This document shows, one piece after another, positions 17,310 to 25,084 of a DNA stretch of 64,000 nt (position 1 is its first letter; each line of letters begins with the position of its first letter). The stretch lies in contig CAWIES010000002.1 of assembly GCA_963835215.1 (NCBI GenBank), forward strand, positions 1,364,001 to 1,428,000, read 5' to 3'. Under the pieces are notes generated by a model that saw only the letters and a program-made list of their open reading frames with translations, did not search any database and was not told the DNA's origin. Position numbers and translations under genes: made by a program. Origin of the DNA: Roseiarcus sp963835215 (GTDB lineage: Bacteria > Pseudomonadota > Alphaproteobacteria > Rhizobiales > Beijerinckiaceae).

Positions 17310-17447
17310 TTGCGAGGGTGGATTGCGGGTCCAAAATCGGCGTTTGCCGCCAAAGCGGTCTCGGAGGCCGCGCGCTTGCGCGCCCGCCGCCGCCCGATTA
17401 CCAACCGGGCGTCGCTCCACTCCGCCATCGCCTCACCCGGACGCATC

Positions 17448-18413
17448 ATGGCCGTCTACACCGAAGTCACCGATGAAGCGCTCGCGGCCTTTCTGCTCGG
17501 CTACGACCTCGGCCGCGTCACCTCGTTCAAGGGGATCGCCGAGGGCGTCGAGAATTCCAACTATCTGCTGCGCACCGAGGCCGGCCAGTTCATCCTGACC
17601 CTCTACGAGAAGCGGGTGCACGAGGAGGACCTGCCGTTCTTCGTCGGCCTGATGGAGCATTTGGCCAAGCGCGGCGTTGTCTGCCCGCAGCCGGTGCGCG
17701 CGCGCAACGGCGAGGCGCTCGGTCGCCTCGCCGGCCGTGCGGCGGCGATCGTCACCTTTCTCGACGGCGTATGGCTGCGCCGGCCGCAGGCTCATCATTG
17801 CGGGCAGGTCGGGGAGGCGCTGGCGCGCATGCACGAAGCGGGCGCCGACTTTGCGCTTCGTCGCGTCAACGCGCTGAACATCGACGGCTGGCCGCCGCTC
17901 GTCGCCGCCGCGGCGCCGCGCGCCGACGAAGTCTCGCCCGGGCTCGCCGCCGAGATGACCGCCGAACTTGCGGCGCTGCAGGCGATCTGGCCGAGCGGGT
18001 TGCCGAGCGGCGTCATCCACGCCGATCTGTTCACCGACAACGTGTTCTTCCTCGGCGACAAGCTGTCGGGCCTGATCGACTTCTATTTCGCCTGCAACGA
18101 TTCCTTCGCCTACGACCTCGGCGTGTGCCTCAACGCCTGGTGCTTCGAGGCCGATGGCCAGTTCAATGTTTCGAAAGGCATGGCGATGATCCGCGGCTAC
18201 GAGACGCGCCGCCCGCTCGGCGCGGCTGAAGTTGAGATGCTGCCGGTCCTCGCGCGCGGCTCGGCGCTGCGCTTCATGCTGACCCGGCTGGTCGATTGGC
18301 TCAACGTGCCGCCCGGCGCCAAGGTGACGCCGAAGAACCCGCTCGAATATCTCACCAAGCTGCGCTTCCACCAGCGCGTCGTCAGCGCCCGCGACTACGG
18401 GCGGCTGTCGTGA
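17448..18413 (+). CDS. thrB: Homoserine kinase (ThrB, APH-like type)
   Basis: A 321-residue kinase of the aminoglycoside-phosphotransferase fold that phosphorylates L-homoserine in threonine synthesis, the non-GHMP type found in alphaproteobacteria. Motifs seen are EGVENSNYLLRTEAGQFILT (nucleotide-binding strand), the catalytic loop VIHADLFTDNVFF (HxDxxxxN) and the metal-binding LIDFYFA. ATG at 17448 begins MAVYTEVTDEAL, the family's usual start; a longer frame upstream runs through the repeat and is rejected. Its stop overlaps the GTG of rnhA by 4 bases, indicating coupled translation. Confidence 0.94.
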   Translation: MAVYTEVTDEALAAFLLGYDLGRVTSFKGIAEGVENSNYLLRTEAGQFILTLYEKRVHEEDLPFFVGLMEHLAKRGVVCPQPVRARNGEALGRLAGRAAAIVTFLDGVWLRRPQAHHCGQVGEALARMHEAGADFALRRVNALNIDGWPPLVAAAAPRADEVSPGLAAEMTAELAALQAIWPSGLPSGVIHADLFTDNVFFLGDKLSGLIDFYFACNDSFAYDLGVCLNAWCFEADGQFNVSKGMAMIRGYETRRPLGAAEVEMLPVLARGSALRFMLTRLVDWLNVPPGAKVTPKNPLEYLTKLRFHQRVVSARDYGRLS

Positions 18414-18859
18414 GCGATTCTGTCGTGGTCTTCACCGATGGCGCCTGTTCGGGCAATCCCGGCCCGGGCGGCTGGGGGGCGATCCTCGTCGCGGCGCAGC
18501 GCGAAAAGACGCTGTGCGGCGGCGAGCCATTGACCACCAACAACCGCATGGAGCTGATGGCGGCGATTATGGCGCTGGAGGCGCTCAATCGTGCCTGCGC
18601 CGTCGAACTCCACACCGACTCGCAATATGTGCGCGGTGGCGTGACCGGCTGGATTCACAATTGGAAGCGCAACGGCTGGCGCACCGCCGACAAGAAGCCG
18701 GTCAAGAACGACGACCTCTGGCGCCGCCTCGACGAGGCCGCCTCGCGCCACAAGGTCGATTGGCGCTGGGTCAAAGGCCACGCCGGCAACGCCATGAACG
18801 AGCGCGCCGATGAACTCGCCCGCGAGGGTATGGCGCCGTTCATGCCGGCGAAGAGGTAG
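18410..18859 (+). CDS. rnhA: Ribonuclease HI
   Basis: A 149-residue endonuclease that degrades RNA in RNA-DNA hybrids. All catalytic residues sit at E. coli numbering: Asp10 (FTDGACSGNPGPGG), Glu48 (NNRMELM), Asp70 (TDSQYVRGG) and Asp134 (ERADELA), with His124 in VKGHAGN. Start is GTG at 18410-18412, overlapping the thrB stop (GTGA). An upstream extension in the same frame would run inside thrB. It is followed by a family A repeat pair that separates it from the convergent peroxiredoxin gene. Confidence 0.96.
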   Translation: MSDSVVVFTDGACSGNPGPGGWGAILVAAQREKTLCGGEPLTTNNRMELMAAIMALEALNRACAVELHTDSQYVRGGVTGWIHNWKRNGWRTADKKPVKNDDLWRRLDEAASRHKVDWRWVKGHAGNAMNERADELAREGMAPFMPAKR

Positions 18860-18872
18860 GGGGTTGTCCGCC

Positions 18873-18969
18873 GTCACCCCCGGACTTGATCCGGGGGTCC
18901 AAGCGGCGACGATTGTGGTTAGCCGCTTGCCGTCTCTTCCTGGATACGCGGGTCAAGCCCGCGTATGAC
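18873..18969. repeat. Inverted pair of 29-base hairpin repeats, family A, copy 2
   Basis: Unit 1 (18873-18901) reads GTCACCCCCGGACTTGATCC then GGGGGTCCA. Unit 2 (18941-18969) begins TGGATACGCGGGTCAAGCC and ends GTATGAC. The shared frame GTCA...CTTGA...TCCA, the 29-base unit length and the inverted pairing match the copy at 17206-17309, while the stem sequences have changed with compensation. It lies between convergent rnhA and the peroxiredoxin gene and may also work as a terminator. Confidence 0.88.
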
Positions 18970-18995
18970 GGCTCGGTGTTGGCGCCCGCCACCCC

Positions 18996-19481
18996 TCACA
19001 TCTGCGCCAGCAGGTGCGGCGCGCCGGAGAGGTCGGCTTTGCCGGGCGATTCCTCGATATTGAGCTGCTTGACGACGCCGTCCTCGATCAGCGCGGAATA
19101 GCGGCGCGAGCGCAGGCCGAGGCCGCCGGCCGTAGCGTCGAAGTCGAGGCCGGCCGCCTTGGCGAAATCGCCGACGCCGTCGGCGAGAAAGGCGATGTGG
19201 CCTTCGGCGCCGGTCGCTTTCGCCCAAGCGGCGAACACATGGTGGTCGTTGACCGCGGTCACCGCGATCTCGTCGACTCCCTTGGCCTTGAACGCAGCCT
19301 CCTCGGTGAGAAAGCCGGGCAGATGGTTCTTGTGGCAGGTCGGGGTGAAGGCGCCGGGCAGGCCGAACAGCACGATCTTACGCCCGGCGAAGAATTCCTC
19401 GGTCGTCACCGGCCTCGGGCCATCGGGCGTCACCAGGCGGAACGTGGCGTTGGGCAATTTGTCGCCGATCTTGATCGTCAT
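18996..19481 (-). CDS. Peroxiredoxin (Prx5/glutaredoxin-dependent type), single cysteine
   Basis: A 161-residue thiol peroxidase. It carries the Prx5 active-site motif PGAFTPTCH with the peroxidatic Cys49, plus EIAVTAVNDHHVFAAWAKA and LGLRSRRYSALIEDG. Cys49 is the only cysteine, so no internal resolving cysteine exists and reduction must come from glutathione/glutaredoxin or another thiol. The start at 19481 begins directly with the fold (MTIKIGDKLPNATF). It lies convergent with rnhA and downstream of the DsbD-N-like gene, across a family B repeat. Confidence 0.9.
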   Translation of the reverse strand: MTIKIGDKLPNATFRLVTPDGPRPVTTEEFFAGRKIVLFGLPGAFTPTCHKNHLPGFLTEEAAFKAKGVDEIAVTAVNDHHVFAAWAKATGAEGHIAFLADGVGDFAKAAGLDFDATAGGLGLRSRRYSALIEDGVVKQLNIEESPGKADLSGAPHLLAQM

Positions 19482-19568
19482 CGTTCGTCTCCAAGGTTGG
19501 ATGGGCAGTCTACCGGGGCCGCGCCACGGCACAAGGCGCGAGCGCCTGGTAGCCCTCGAGACCTGAAA

Positions 19569-19712
19569 TCCTCACCGTGAGGAGCCGGCGAAGCCGGCGT
19601 CTCGAACGGCGAGGATGTGCGCCCCCGGGGCGCGACGGCCGGGCCGCCATGCCAATCCTCCTCGTCCTTCGAGACGCGCCGCTTCGCGGCGCTCCTCAGG
19701 ATGAGGAGAATT
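19569..19712. repeat. Paired hairpin repeats, family B (CCTCA...GAGG type), copy 1
   Basis: Two inverted units: 19569-19615 (TCCTCACCGTGAGGAGC, stem CCGGC/GCCGG, then GTCTCGAACGGCGAGGA) and 19654-19712 (CCTCGTCCTTCGAGACGCGC, stem with CGCCGC/GCGGCG, then CTCCTCAGGATGAGG). The GAGACG/CGTCTC core and the CCTCAGGATGAGG end recur at 30016-30139. This is a dispersed repeat type common in alphaproteobacteria. It occupies most of the gap between the peroxiredoxin and DsbD-N-like genes. Confidence 0.85.
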
Positions 19713-19721
19713 GGGGCCGCG

Positions 19722-20534
19722 TCACAATGCTTTGGGCGCCAACGTCAGGGCGAATTCGCGTGGCGCGGCGCCGCCGGTCAGCGTCGCGTGGACAGCGACC
19801 GGAAAACTCGCGTCGCTCGGCTTCTGCTGCAGGGCGATGGCGAAACAGTCGCGCCCGTCGGCGGCGGCCTCGGCGCGGCTCGTCAGCCACCAGCCGCCCG
19901 GCGCCTCGATGAAGAGATCGCGTTTCGGGCCGGGCTCGGCAGGCGCGCATAGGCGCCACGCGTCGACGCCGAGCGCGGAGAGTTCGCCGCCGAGCGCCGT
20001 AAGTTCGCTCGGGCGCGGTATCTCGGCGCGCGCGGCGGCGAGCGAGGCGGCGTAGGGGCTCGCGCCCGCCGCCGGCAGCGTCAGTCTCAGCGTCGCTCTG
20101 GCCGGCAGGCAGAGCTTCTCGCACACCGCATAGTCGAACTGCAGCGCGAGTTCGACCGGTTGGCTGGGATCGGCGGGCGCGACGGCGATCGGGAACACGA
20201 CGGCGTCCTGGTAGCCGAACGCGTCCGAACCGTCGGACTCAACGACGCGCGTTGGCGCCGGATAGGCGGGCTCGGCGTGCGCGAGATTGCGCGAGCCGGC
20301 AAAGTCGAAGCGCGGCGGCGCGCCCGAGTCGCCGGGGTCGCGCCAATAGGTGACCGCGCCGGGCGCAAGGCGCACTTCGACGCCCGCCTCGCCGGGGGCG
20401 CCCGCGACGAGCCGCGCTTGCGACTTGCTCGAGCGCGCCCAGTCGCTTGCGTAGTCGTCGGCGCAAGCGCCCGACGAGGCGAGCGCGGCGACGCAAGCGG
20501 CAATTGCGAAAACGGAAGGCGACATGGTCATCAT
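19722..20534 (-). CDS. Periplasmic DsbD N-terminal-domain-like protein
   Basis: A 270-residue exported protein. It begins with a signal peptide (MMTMSPSVFAIAACVAALAS, then SGACA). The region SQARLVAGAPGEAGVEVRLA, VTYWRDPGDSGAPPRFDFAG, AFGYQDAVVFPIAV and LALQFDYAVCEKLCLPA matches the N-terminal domain of thiol:disulfide interchange protein DsbD, with the cysteine pair of VCEKLC corresponding to its active site. The membrane and thioredoxin domains of DsbD are absent, so this is a stand-alone module. In Rhizobiales such genes sit next to yqgE, as here (divergent, about 107 bases). It probably accepts electrons in periplasmic thiol reduction, but the partner is unknown. Confidence 0.82.
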   Translation of the reverse strand: MMTMSPSVFAIAACVAALASSGACADDYASDWARSSKSQARLVAGAPGEAGVEVRLAPGAVTYWRDPGDSGAPPRFDFAGSRNLAHAEPAYPAPTRVVESDGSDAFGYQDAVVFPIAVAPADPSQPVELALQFDYAVCEKLCLPARATLRLTLPAAGASPYAASLAAARAEIPRPSELTALGGELSALGVDAWRLCAPAEPGPKRDLFIEAPGGWWLTSRAEAAADGRDCFAIALQQKPSDASFPVAVHATLTGGAAPREFALTLAPKAL

Positions 20535-20641
20535 TTAGGCGCGCGAGAGCGCCGCCCGCCAGCAAAATCGTCGTGAAGGCCGCCGAGCGGCGCCGGCGAT
20601 TTGTGCTTTCGCCACCAGGGTCGGACGAGTAGCATGGCCAT

Positions 20642-21247
20642 ATGGGACGACTCGCGAAGTCCGCGCTCTGGCAAAGCTACGAAGGCAAATTCCTGATCGC
20701 CATGCCCAGCTTGCGCGAAGGGCCGTTCGCGCGCTCGGTGGTCTACGTCTGCGCCCACCGCGAAGACGGCGCGATGGGCATCGTCATCAACCAGCGCGCG
20801 CCCGACATCGACTTCTCGCGACTGCTGGTGCAACTCGACATTGTCGGCAAGGCGGAGGCGATCCGGCTCCCCGAGAGCGCTGAGCGGGTTCGTGTGCTGC
20901 GCGGCGGTCCAGTCGATACCGGACGCGGCTTCGTCCTTCATTCCAGCGATTACCGTGTCGCAGAATCGACCGTGCCGATTGGCGGCGACGTCTGCCTGAC
21001 CGCGACGCTCGACATCCTCAAGGCGATCGCCGAAGGGGCGGGGCCGAGCCAGGCGGTGCTGGCGCTCGGCTACGCGGGATGGGCCTCCGGCCAGCTCGAG
21101 AGCGAAATCCTCGCCAATGGCTGGCTCGTCTCGCCTGCCGATTCACGGCTGATCTTCGATGGCGATTTCGACGGCAAATACGACCGCGCGCTGGCGCTGC
21201 TCGGCGTCAACCTCGCGTGGCTGTCGTCAGAGGCAGGCCACGCTTAG
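20642..21247 (+). CDS. YqgE/AlgH family protein
   Basis: A 201-residue cytoplasmic protein of the UPF0301 family. The opening GKFLIAMPSLREGPFARSVV, VCAHREDGAMGIVINQRAPD, VRVLRGGPVDTGRGFVLHS and VLALGYAGWASGQLESEI are the family's conserved blocks. Biochemical function remains unassigned in the family, although an AlgH role in alginate regulation was proposed in Pseudomonas. Start ATG at 20642 gives the standard length. Its last 4 bases overlap the end of the convergent recF. Confidence 0.93.
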   Translation: MGRLAKSALWQSYEGKFLIAMPSLREGPFARSVVYVCAHREDGAMGIVINQRAPDIDFSRLLVQLDIVGKAEAIRLPESAERVRVLRGGPVDTGRGFVLHSSDYRVAESTVPIGGDVCLTATLDILKAIAEGAGPSQAVLALGYAGWASGQLESEILANGWLVSPADSRLIFDGDFDGKYDRALALLGVNLAWLSSEAGHA

Positions 21248-22419
21248 GGCGCTGGCCACGGCCGCGCGCGCCCCGGCGTCACCTCATAGACGTGCGCGCG
21301 CGAGCCGAGTTCAGCGAAGGCTGCGGGATCGGCGCCGGTGACGAACACTTGCGAGCCAACCCGCTCCAGCGCCGCAAACAGCGCGGCGCGGCGGCGCGGA
21401 TCGAAATGGGCCGTCGCCTCGTCGAGCAGCGCCAGCGGCGCGATGCCCGACATGTCGGCGACCAGCCGCGCGTGGGCGAGCGCCATGCCGACCAGCAGCG
21501 CCTTCTGTTCGCCGGTCGAGGACTGCGCCGCCGGGGCGCCCTTGGGGCCGTGAGAGACGACGAGGTCGCTGACATGGGGGCCGATCAGCGCGCGGCCCGC
21601 CGCCCCATCGCGCCCGCGCCCATCGCGCAGCAACGCGCGATAGCGGTCCTCGGCGGCCAGCGCTGGCTGTTCGGCGGCGAGCGCCTCGACCTCGCCTTCC
21701 AACGCCAGAGCGGCCCAGGGGAAGGGCGAATCGTCGTCGCGGTCGCGCGCGATCGAAGCCTTCAGTCGGTCGACGCATTCGCGACGCGCCGCCGCGACCG
21801 CGACGCCGAGCTCGGCCGCCTCGTGCTCCAGCGCATCGAGCCATGGCGCGTTGCGCGTCCCCTCTTCGAGCAGGCGGTTGCGCCCGCGCAGTGCGCGCTC
21901 GAAGGCGGCGACGCGCGCGCCGTGTTGGGGATCGATCGCCAGCACCAGCCGGTCGAGAAAGCGCCGACGCTCGCTCGCCGGCCCGGCGAACAGGCCGTCC
22001 ATCGACGGCGTCAGCCAGACGATGCGCAAATGGTCGGCGAAGGCGCGCGCCGAGGGCACGGGCGCGCGATCGACGCGGTTTTGCCGCTCGGCCGGCCGTT
22101 CGTCGTCGCCCGGCTCGAAGCCGACACCGAGCTGGTGGAGCGCGCCAGCATCCTCGATCTCGACCGAGATCGCGAAGCCGCCGGCGCCGCCGATCCGCGC
22201 GCAGGCGGAAAACTCGGCGCGCCGCAACCCGCGCCCCGGGGCGAACAGCGAGAGCGCCTCGAGCAGGTTGGTCTTGCCGGCGCCGTTCTCGCCGCACAGC
22301 ACGACCAGCGCCCCTTCGATGGCGAGGTCGAGCGCGGCGTAGGAGCGGAAATCGCCGAGCATCAGCCGTCGCGCCATCGGGCGCCGGCGCGCGAGGGGCG
22401 TCTCAAGGGGACTCGGCAT
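21244..22419 (-). CDS. recF: DNA replication and repair protein RecF
   Basis: A 391-residue SMC-like ATPase that loads RecA at gapped DNA. Walker A is VVLCGENGAGKTNLLEALS (GENGAGKT at 43-50), followed by LFAPGRGLRRA, the conserved PSMDGLFAGPASERRRFLDR, a signature-like STGEQKALLVGMALAHA and Walker B LALLDEATAHFD. The start is ATG at 22419 (MPSPLETP) or 22377 (MARRLMLGDFRSY); neither has a strong SD and the second begins at the conserved fold. The longer open frame reaching 23388 runs antisense to the dehydrogenase and is rejected. dnaA and dnaN, frequent recF neighbours elsewhere, are not in the window. Confidence 0.92.
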   Translation of the reverse strand: MPSPLETPLARRRPMARRLMLGDFRSYAALDLAIEGALVVLCGENGAGKTNLLEALSLFAPGRGLRRAEFSACARIGGAGGFAISVEIEDAGALHQLGVGFEPGDDERPAERQNRVDRAPVPSARAFADHLRIVWLTPSMDGLFAGPASERRRFLDRLVLAIDPQHGARVAAFERALRGRNRLLEEGTRNAPWLDALEHEAAELGVAVAAARRECVDRLKASIARDRDDDSPFPWAALALEGEVEALAAEQPALAAEDRYRALLRDGRGRDGAAGRALIGPHVSDLVVSHGPKGAPAAQSSTGEQKALLVGMALAHARLVADMSGIAPLALLDEATAHFDPRRRAALFAALERVGSQVFVTGADPAAFAELGSRAHVYEVTPGRARPWPAP

Positions 22420-22527
22420 CGGCGTCGATGTGCCACGTCCCGGACACGAACGAAAGGGGCGGGCGCGGCTTGTCGTCCTCGCCGGCCTGCCGCATGTTGC
22501 CGCGATGGAACCTAAGGGGGGGTGCGC

Positions 22528-23490
22528 GTGGCGTCGTTCGAAGCCTTGATGCTGGCGCCGGGCATGATGGAGATCACCGAGCCGCTGGAGCAGCGGCTGA
22601 CCCTGCTGCGGCTGTGGGAGGCGGCCGATCCCGAGGCGATGCTGACCGAGGTCGCCCCGCGCGTGCGCGCCATCGTCGCCACCGGGCACGGGGCGCGGAT
22701 CGACGCCGCGCTGATGGCTCGCCTGCCCAAACTCGAGATCGTCGCCAGCTTTGGCGTCGGCTACGACCACATTGACGCCGCCTGGGCCGGCGCGCACGGG
22801 ATTGTCGTCACGCACACGCCGAGTGTGCTTGATGACGATGTCGCCGATCTCGCGATTGCGCTGACCCTCGCCGCGGTGCGCCGCCTGCCGCAGGCGGAAC
22901 GCTACCTGCGCGAGGGCCGCTGGCCGGGCGCGCCGTTCCCACTCACCGCTTCGCTGCGCGGACGCACGATGGGCATTCTCGGCCTCGGTCGCATCGGCAA
23001 GCAGATCGCCAAGCGCGCCGAAGCCTTCGGCCTGAGCGTCGTCTATCACGGTCGCCGCCGTCAGGACGAGGCGCCCTATCTCTACTATCCGACGTTGCCG
23101 GGCATGGCGGAAGCCTGCGACATTCTGGTCGTCGCAGCGCCGGGGGGCGCGGATACGCGACGCATCATCGATGCGCGCGTGCTGGCCGCGCTCGGGCCGA
23201 GCGGCGTGCTCGTCAACGTCGCGCGTGGCTCGCTGGTCGACGAAGCGGCGCTGATCGCCGCGCTGCAGGGGGGAGCGATCCTCGCCGCCGGGCTCGACGT
23301 CTACGACAACGAGCCGAATGTCGCGCCCGCTTTGCTTGCGCTCGATAACCTCGTGCTGCTGCCGCACGTTGGCTCGGCGACCGGCCACACCCGCAAGGCG
23401 ATGGCCGATCTCCTGGCCGCCAATCTTCTGTCGTGGATCGAGGGCAACGGGCCGCTGACGCCGACGCCGGAGACGCCGTGGCGGGGCTGA
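22528..23490 (+). CDS. D-isomer 2-hydroxyacid dehydrogenase (GhrB/hydroxypyruvate reductase-like)
   Basis: A 320-residue NAD(P)-dependent oxidoreductase interconverting 2-keto and D-2-hydroxy acids. It has the Rossmann motif MGILGLGRIGKQIAKRA, and catalytic Arg in NVARGSLVDE, Glu in LDVYDNEP and His in LLPHVGSAT. SFGVGYDHID is the substrate loop. Overall similarity favours glyoxylate/hydroxypyruvate reductases. The strong AAGGGGGG at 22514-22521 is better spaced for the GTG at 22528 than for that at 22522. It is divergent from recF, with about 110 bases between starts. Confidence 0.88.
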   Translation: MASFEALMLAPGMMEITEPLEQRLTLLRLWEAADPEAMLTEVAPRVRAIVATGHGARIDAALMARLPKLEIVASFGVGYDHIDAAWAGAHGIVVTHTPSVLDDDVADLAIALTLAAVRRLPQAERYLREGRWPGAPFPLTASLRGRTMGILGLGRIGKQIAKRAEAFGLSVVYHGRRRQDEAPYLYYPTLPGMAEACDILVVAAPGGADTRRIIDARVLAALGPSGVLVNVARGSLVDEAALIAALQGGAILAAGLDVYDNEPNVAPALLALDNLVLLPHVGSATGHTRKAMADLLAANLLSWIEGNGPLTPTPETPWRG

Positions 23491-23586
23491 GGCGCAAAGC
23501 GCAAATGTGATGGGCCGCTGGCTTCTCAGGGCATTGCGGGCGCGCTAGTCTCGGCGCTGTTGGGGAGTCCAACCGGAGGCCCAAAC

Positions 23587-23751
23587 ATGCGAACGAAGCT
23601 TCTTGCTTTTGTGCTCGGCGCGAGCTTGGCGGCTCTTGCCGCCGCGTCCGCGTCGGCATGCGCCTACCATATGACGAGCGCCGACAGCGATCAGTCTCAG
23701 CCGGCGCAGACCGCGCAGGCGCAACCGCCCGCGCAGTCTCAGGCAGAATAG
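23587..23751 (+). CDS. Small exported Gln-rich protein of unknown function
   Basis: A 54-residue protein with a signal peptide (MRTKLLAFVLGASLAALAAA, then SASA) and a mature tail of about 30 residues: CAYHMTSADSD followed by a Gln/Pro/Ala-rich end. GGAGG at 23575-23579 and a strong intrinsic terminator after the stop argue that it is a real, separately expressed gene. A cysteine at the predicted mature N-terminus (SASAC) could be a weak lipobox, though A-S-A-C is not a classic one. No domain is recognised. Confidence 0.65.
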   Translation: MRTKLLAFVLGASLAALAAASASACAYHMTSADSDQSQPAQTAQAQPPAQSQAE

Positions 23752-23770
23752 AACTGAGCAAGGTTCAGTC

Positions 23771-23802
23771 GGCGGCGCGGCGCAAGGCTGCGCCGCCTTT
23801 TT
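23771..23802 (+). terminator. Rho-independent terminator
   Basis: Stem GGCGGCGC (23771-23778) pairs with GCGCCGCC (23790-23797), followed directly by five T (23798-23802). This is the clearest intrinsic terminator in the window. It ends the small exported-protein gene, 13 bases before the stop of the convergent cheW. Confidence 0.88.
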
Positions 23803-23815
23803 CGTGCGCGCTTCG

Positions 23816-24283
23816 CTAAGCCGCGACGAGTTCGGTCGCCGGCAGCAGGTTAGCGACGTCGATGACGCCAATCAGATGGCCGTCCATGGCGATGACGCCG
23901 CGCAGATAGAGCTTGGCGGCCTCGGCGGCTATACCCGGGGTCGGCTGGATCTGCTCGTCTTCGGCGGTGAAAATATCGGACACGCCATCAACCAGCAGGC
24001 CCGCGATCTGCGCGCCGAACTCGGCGACGATAATCGCGTGGCGGGCCGTCGGCTGGGAGGGGGGAAAGCCGAGCCGGACGGCGAAATCGACGATCGGCAG
24101 CACCACGCCGCGCAGGTTGACGACGCCGAGCACGTAGGGCGGCGCGTGCGGCAAGGGGGTGACGGGCGTCCAGCCACGGATTTCGCGCACCGCCATGGTG
24201 CCGAGGCAGAACTGCTGCTCGCCGATGTTGAAGGCAATGAGCTCACTGACCTTGGCCGAGCGATTGTTGGTCGTCTCTTTCAT
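23816..24283 (-). CDS. cheW: Chemotaxis coupling protein CheW
   Basis: A 155-residue single-domain CheW: ELIAFNIGEQQFCLGTMAVR, EIRGWTPVTPLPHAPPYVLG, VVNLRGVVLPIVDFAVRLGF, HAIIVAEFGAQIAGLLVDGV, and YLRGVIAMDGHLIGVIDVANLL. CheW bridges chemoreceptors to the histidine kinase CheA. The start at 24283 (MKETTNNRSAKVSELI) is the family's usual beginning; the frame is open upstream to 24448 but that part has no domain. No other chemotaxis gene is nearby, so this is an isolated coupling protein that may serve a signalling array encoded elsewhere. Confidence 0.9.
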   Translation of the reverse strand: MKETTNNRSAKVSELIAFNIGEQQFCLGTMAVREIRGWTPVTPLPHAPPYVLGVVNLRGVVLPIVDFAVRLGFPPSQPTARHAIIVAEFGAQIAGLLVDGVSDIFTAEDEQIQPTPGIAAEAAKLYLRGVIAMDGHLIGVIDVANLLPATELVAA

Positions 24284-24632
24284 ACGCAAATCTCTTTCCC
24301 GCTCGTCCACAATCGCCGTGCGCGGGGCTGGGCCCGCGCGTCGGCTCGTCGCGCCGCAAGCGCGAATGTCGGCCAGAAAATCCGGATTGGAACCGGGATG
24401 AGCGCGCGGCGTCATGCCCTCGTGCGACCGCTTTGATCGGCCGACCAATGCCTCATCTGGCGACCCGAAGGATCGTCAACGCGAGGGGGCCGTTTCAGCC
24501 CCCACCATACTCCCGCAAACGTCCAACGGGGAATTGCTCCCGCGCGTCGGTGTGGCGGTCAGTGTCCGAGCGCGAGTTTAAGGTCGAGTTAAGGTCGTCG
24601 CCTGGCGCCGAGGCGGGCTCGCGACGCCGGCC
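24284..24632. other. Non-coding stretch upstream of cheW
   Basis: A 349-base stretch without a supported gene. It would hold the cheW promoter. It contains one hairpin, GGGGGC (24485-24490) with GCCCCC (24498-24503) and loop CGTTTCA, and a near-direct repeat of TTAAGGTCG around 24580-24598. The open frame continuing upstream of cheW has no conserved sequence. Nothing else is recognised. Confidence 0.5.
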
Positions 24633-24842
24633 TCACGCCCGCTTGGCGCGGCCGAGGATGAGGCCCGCGATCAGTCCGGCAATCGCGCCGGCGGGGCCGA
24701 TGGCGAAAAACGCCGTCATGGTCGCTTCGAGCGAGCGATCATAGCCGTTGCTGGAAAAGAACTCGATCGCCCAATAGCCGAAAAACGCCGCCACCAGGAA
24801 GCCGGCGACGAGGCCGAGCAGCGAAAAGAAAAAGCGGCGCAT
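24633..24842 (-). CDS. Small two-helix membrane protein, unknown
   Basis: A 69-residue protein with two hydrophobic segments, FFFSLLGLVAGFLVAAFFGY and FFAIGPAGAIAGLIAGLILG, separated by a polar loop (EFFSSNGYDRSLEA). It ends in a positively charged RAKRA tail, suggesting two membrane helices with both ends cytoplasmic. It begins at 24842, directly after the CCA end of tRNA-Leu on the same strand, and could be read from the same transcript. No family assignment can be supported. Confidence 0.6.
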   Translation of the reverse strand: MRRFFFSLLGLVAGFLVAAFFGYWAIEFFSSNGYDRSLEATMTAFFAIGPAGAIAGLIAGLILGRAKRA

Positions 24843-24845
24843 GAA

Positions 24846-24930
24846 TGGTGCCCCTGGCCGGAATCGAACCAGCACTCCTTGCGGAACTCGATTTTGAGTC
24901 GAGCGCGTCTACCAGTTCCGCCACAGGGGC
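24846..24930 (-). tRNA. tRNA-Leu (CAA)
   Basis: The minus strand gives an 85-base class II tRNA. The acceptor stem is GCCCCTG/CAGGGGC, with an encoded 3' CCA (24846-24848). The D arm contains ACTGGTAGACGC. The anticodon stem CTCGA/TCGAG surrounds loop CTCAAAA, with anticodon CAA at 24894-24896. A short variable arm and the T arm GGTTCGATTCC follow. It reads UUG codons. Because the 3' end lies 3 bases from the start of the small membrane protein gene, RNA processing must release that message. Confidence 0.96.
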
Positions 24931-25084
24931 CCATGTCCAACGGACGACAGACTATACAGAGTCCGACGGACGGCGGGCGATATAGAACGGCGGCGGGCGG
25001 GCGGTCAATGCGCTCCGCGCCACCCAGCCGTTGGACTTCGCCCGCCCGCGCGGCTATGCCTCGCCGCCACGCCCAACGGAACTC

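Noticed and set aside
17173..19712. Repeats considered as a CRISPR array
   Set aside because: Units occur in inverted pairs, are self-complementary, and are separated by genes. There are no regular spacers and no cas genes.
21079..22515. 478-codon open frame on the plus strand
   Set aside because: It overlaps the tail of YqgE and lies antisense to recF. Its composition is typical of a mirror frame.
22420..23388. N-terminal extension of recF
   Set aside because: It runs antisense through the 2-hydroxyacid dehydrogenase, and RecF normally starts near the conserved DFRSY region.
24284..24448. Upstream extension of cheW
   Set aside because: The frame is open, but the added residues share no CheW homology and the internal ATG fits the family start.
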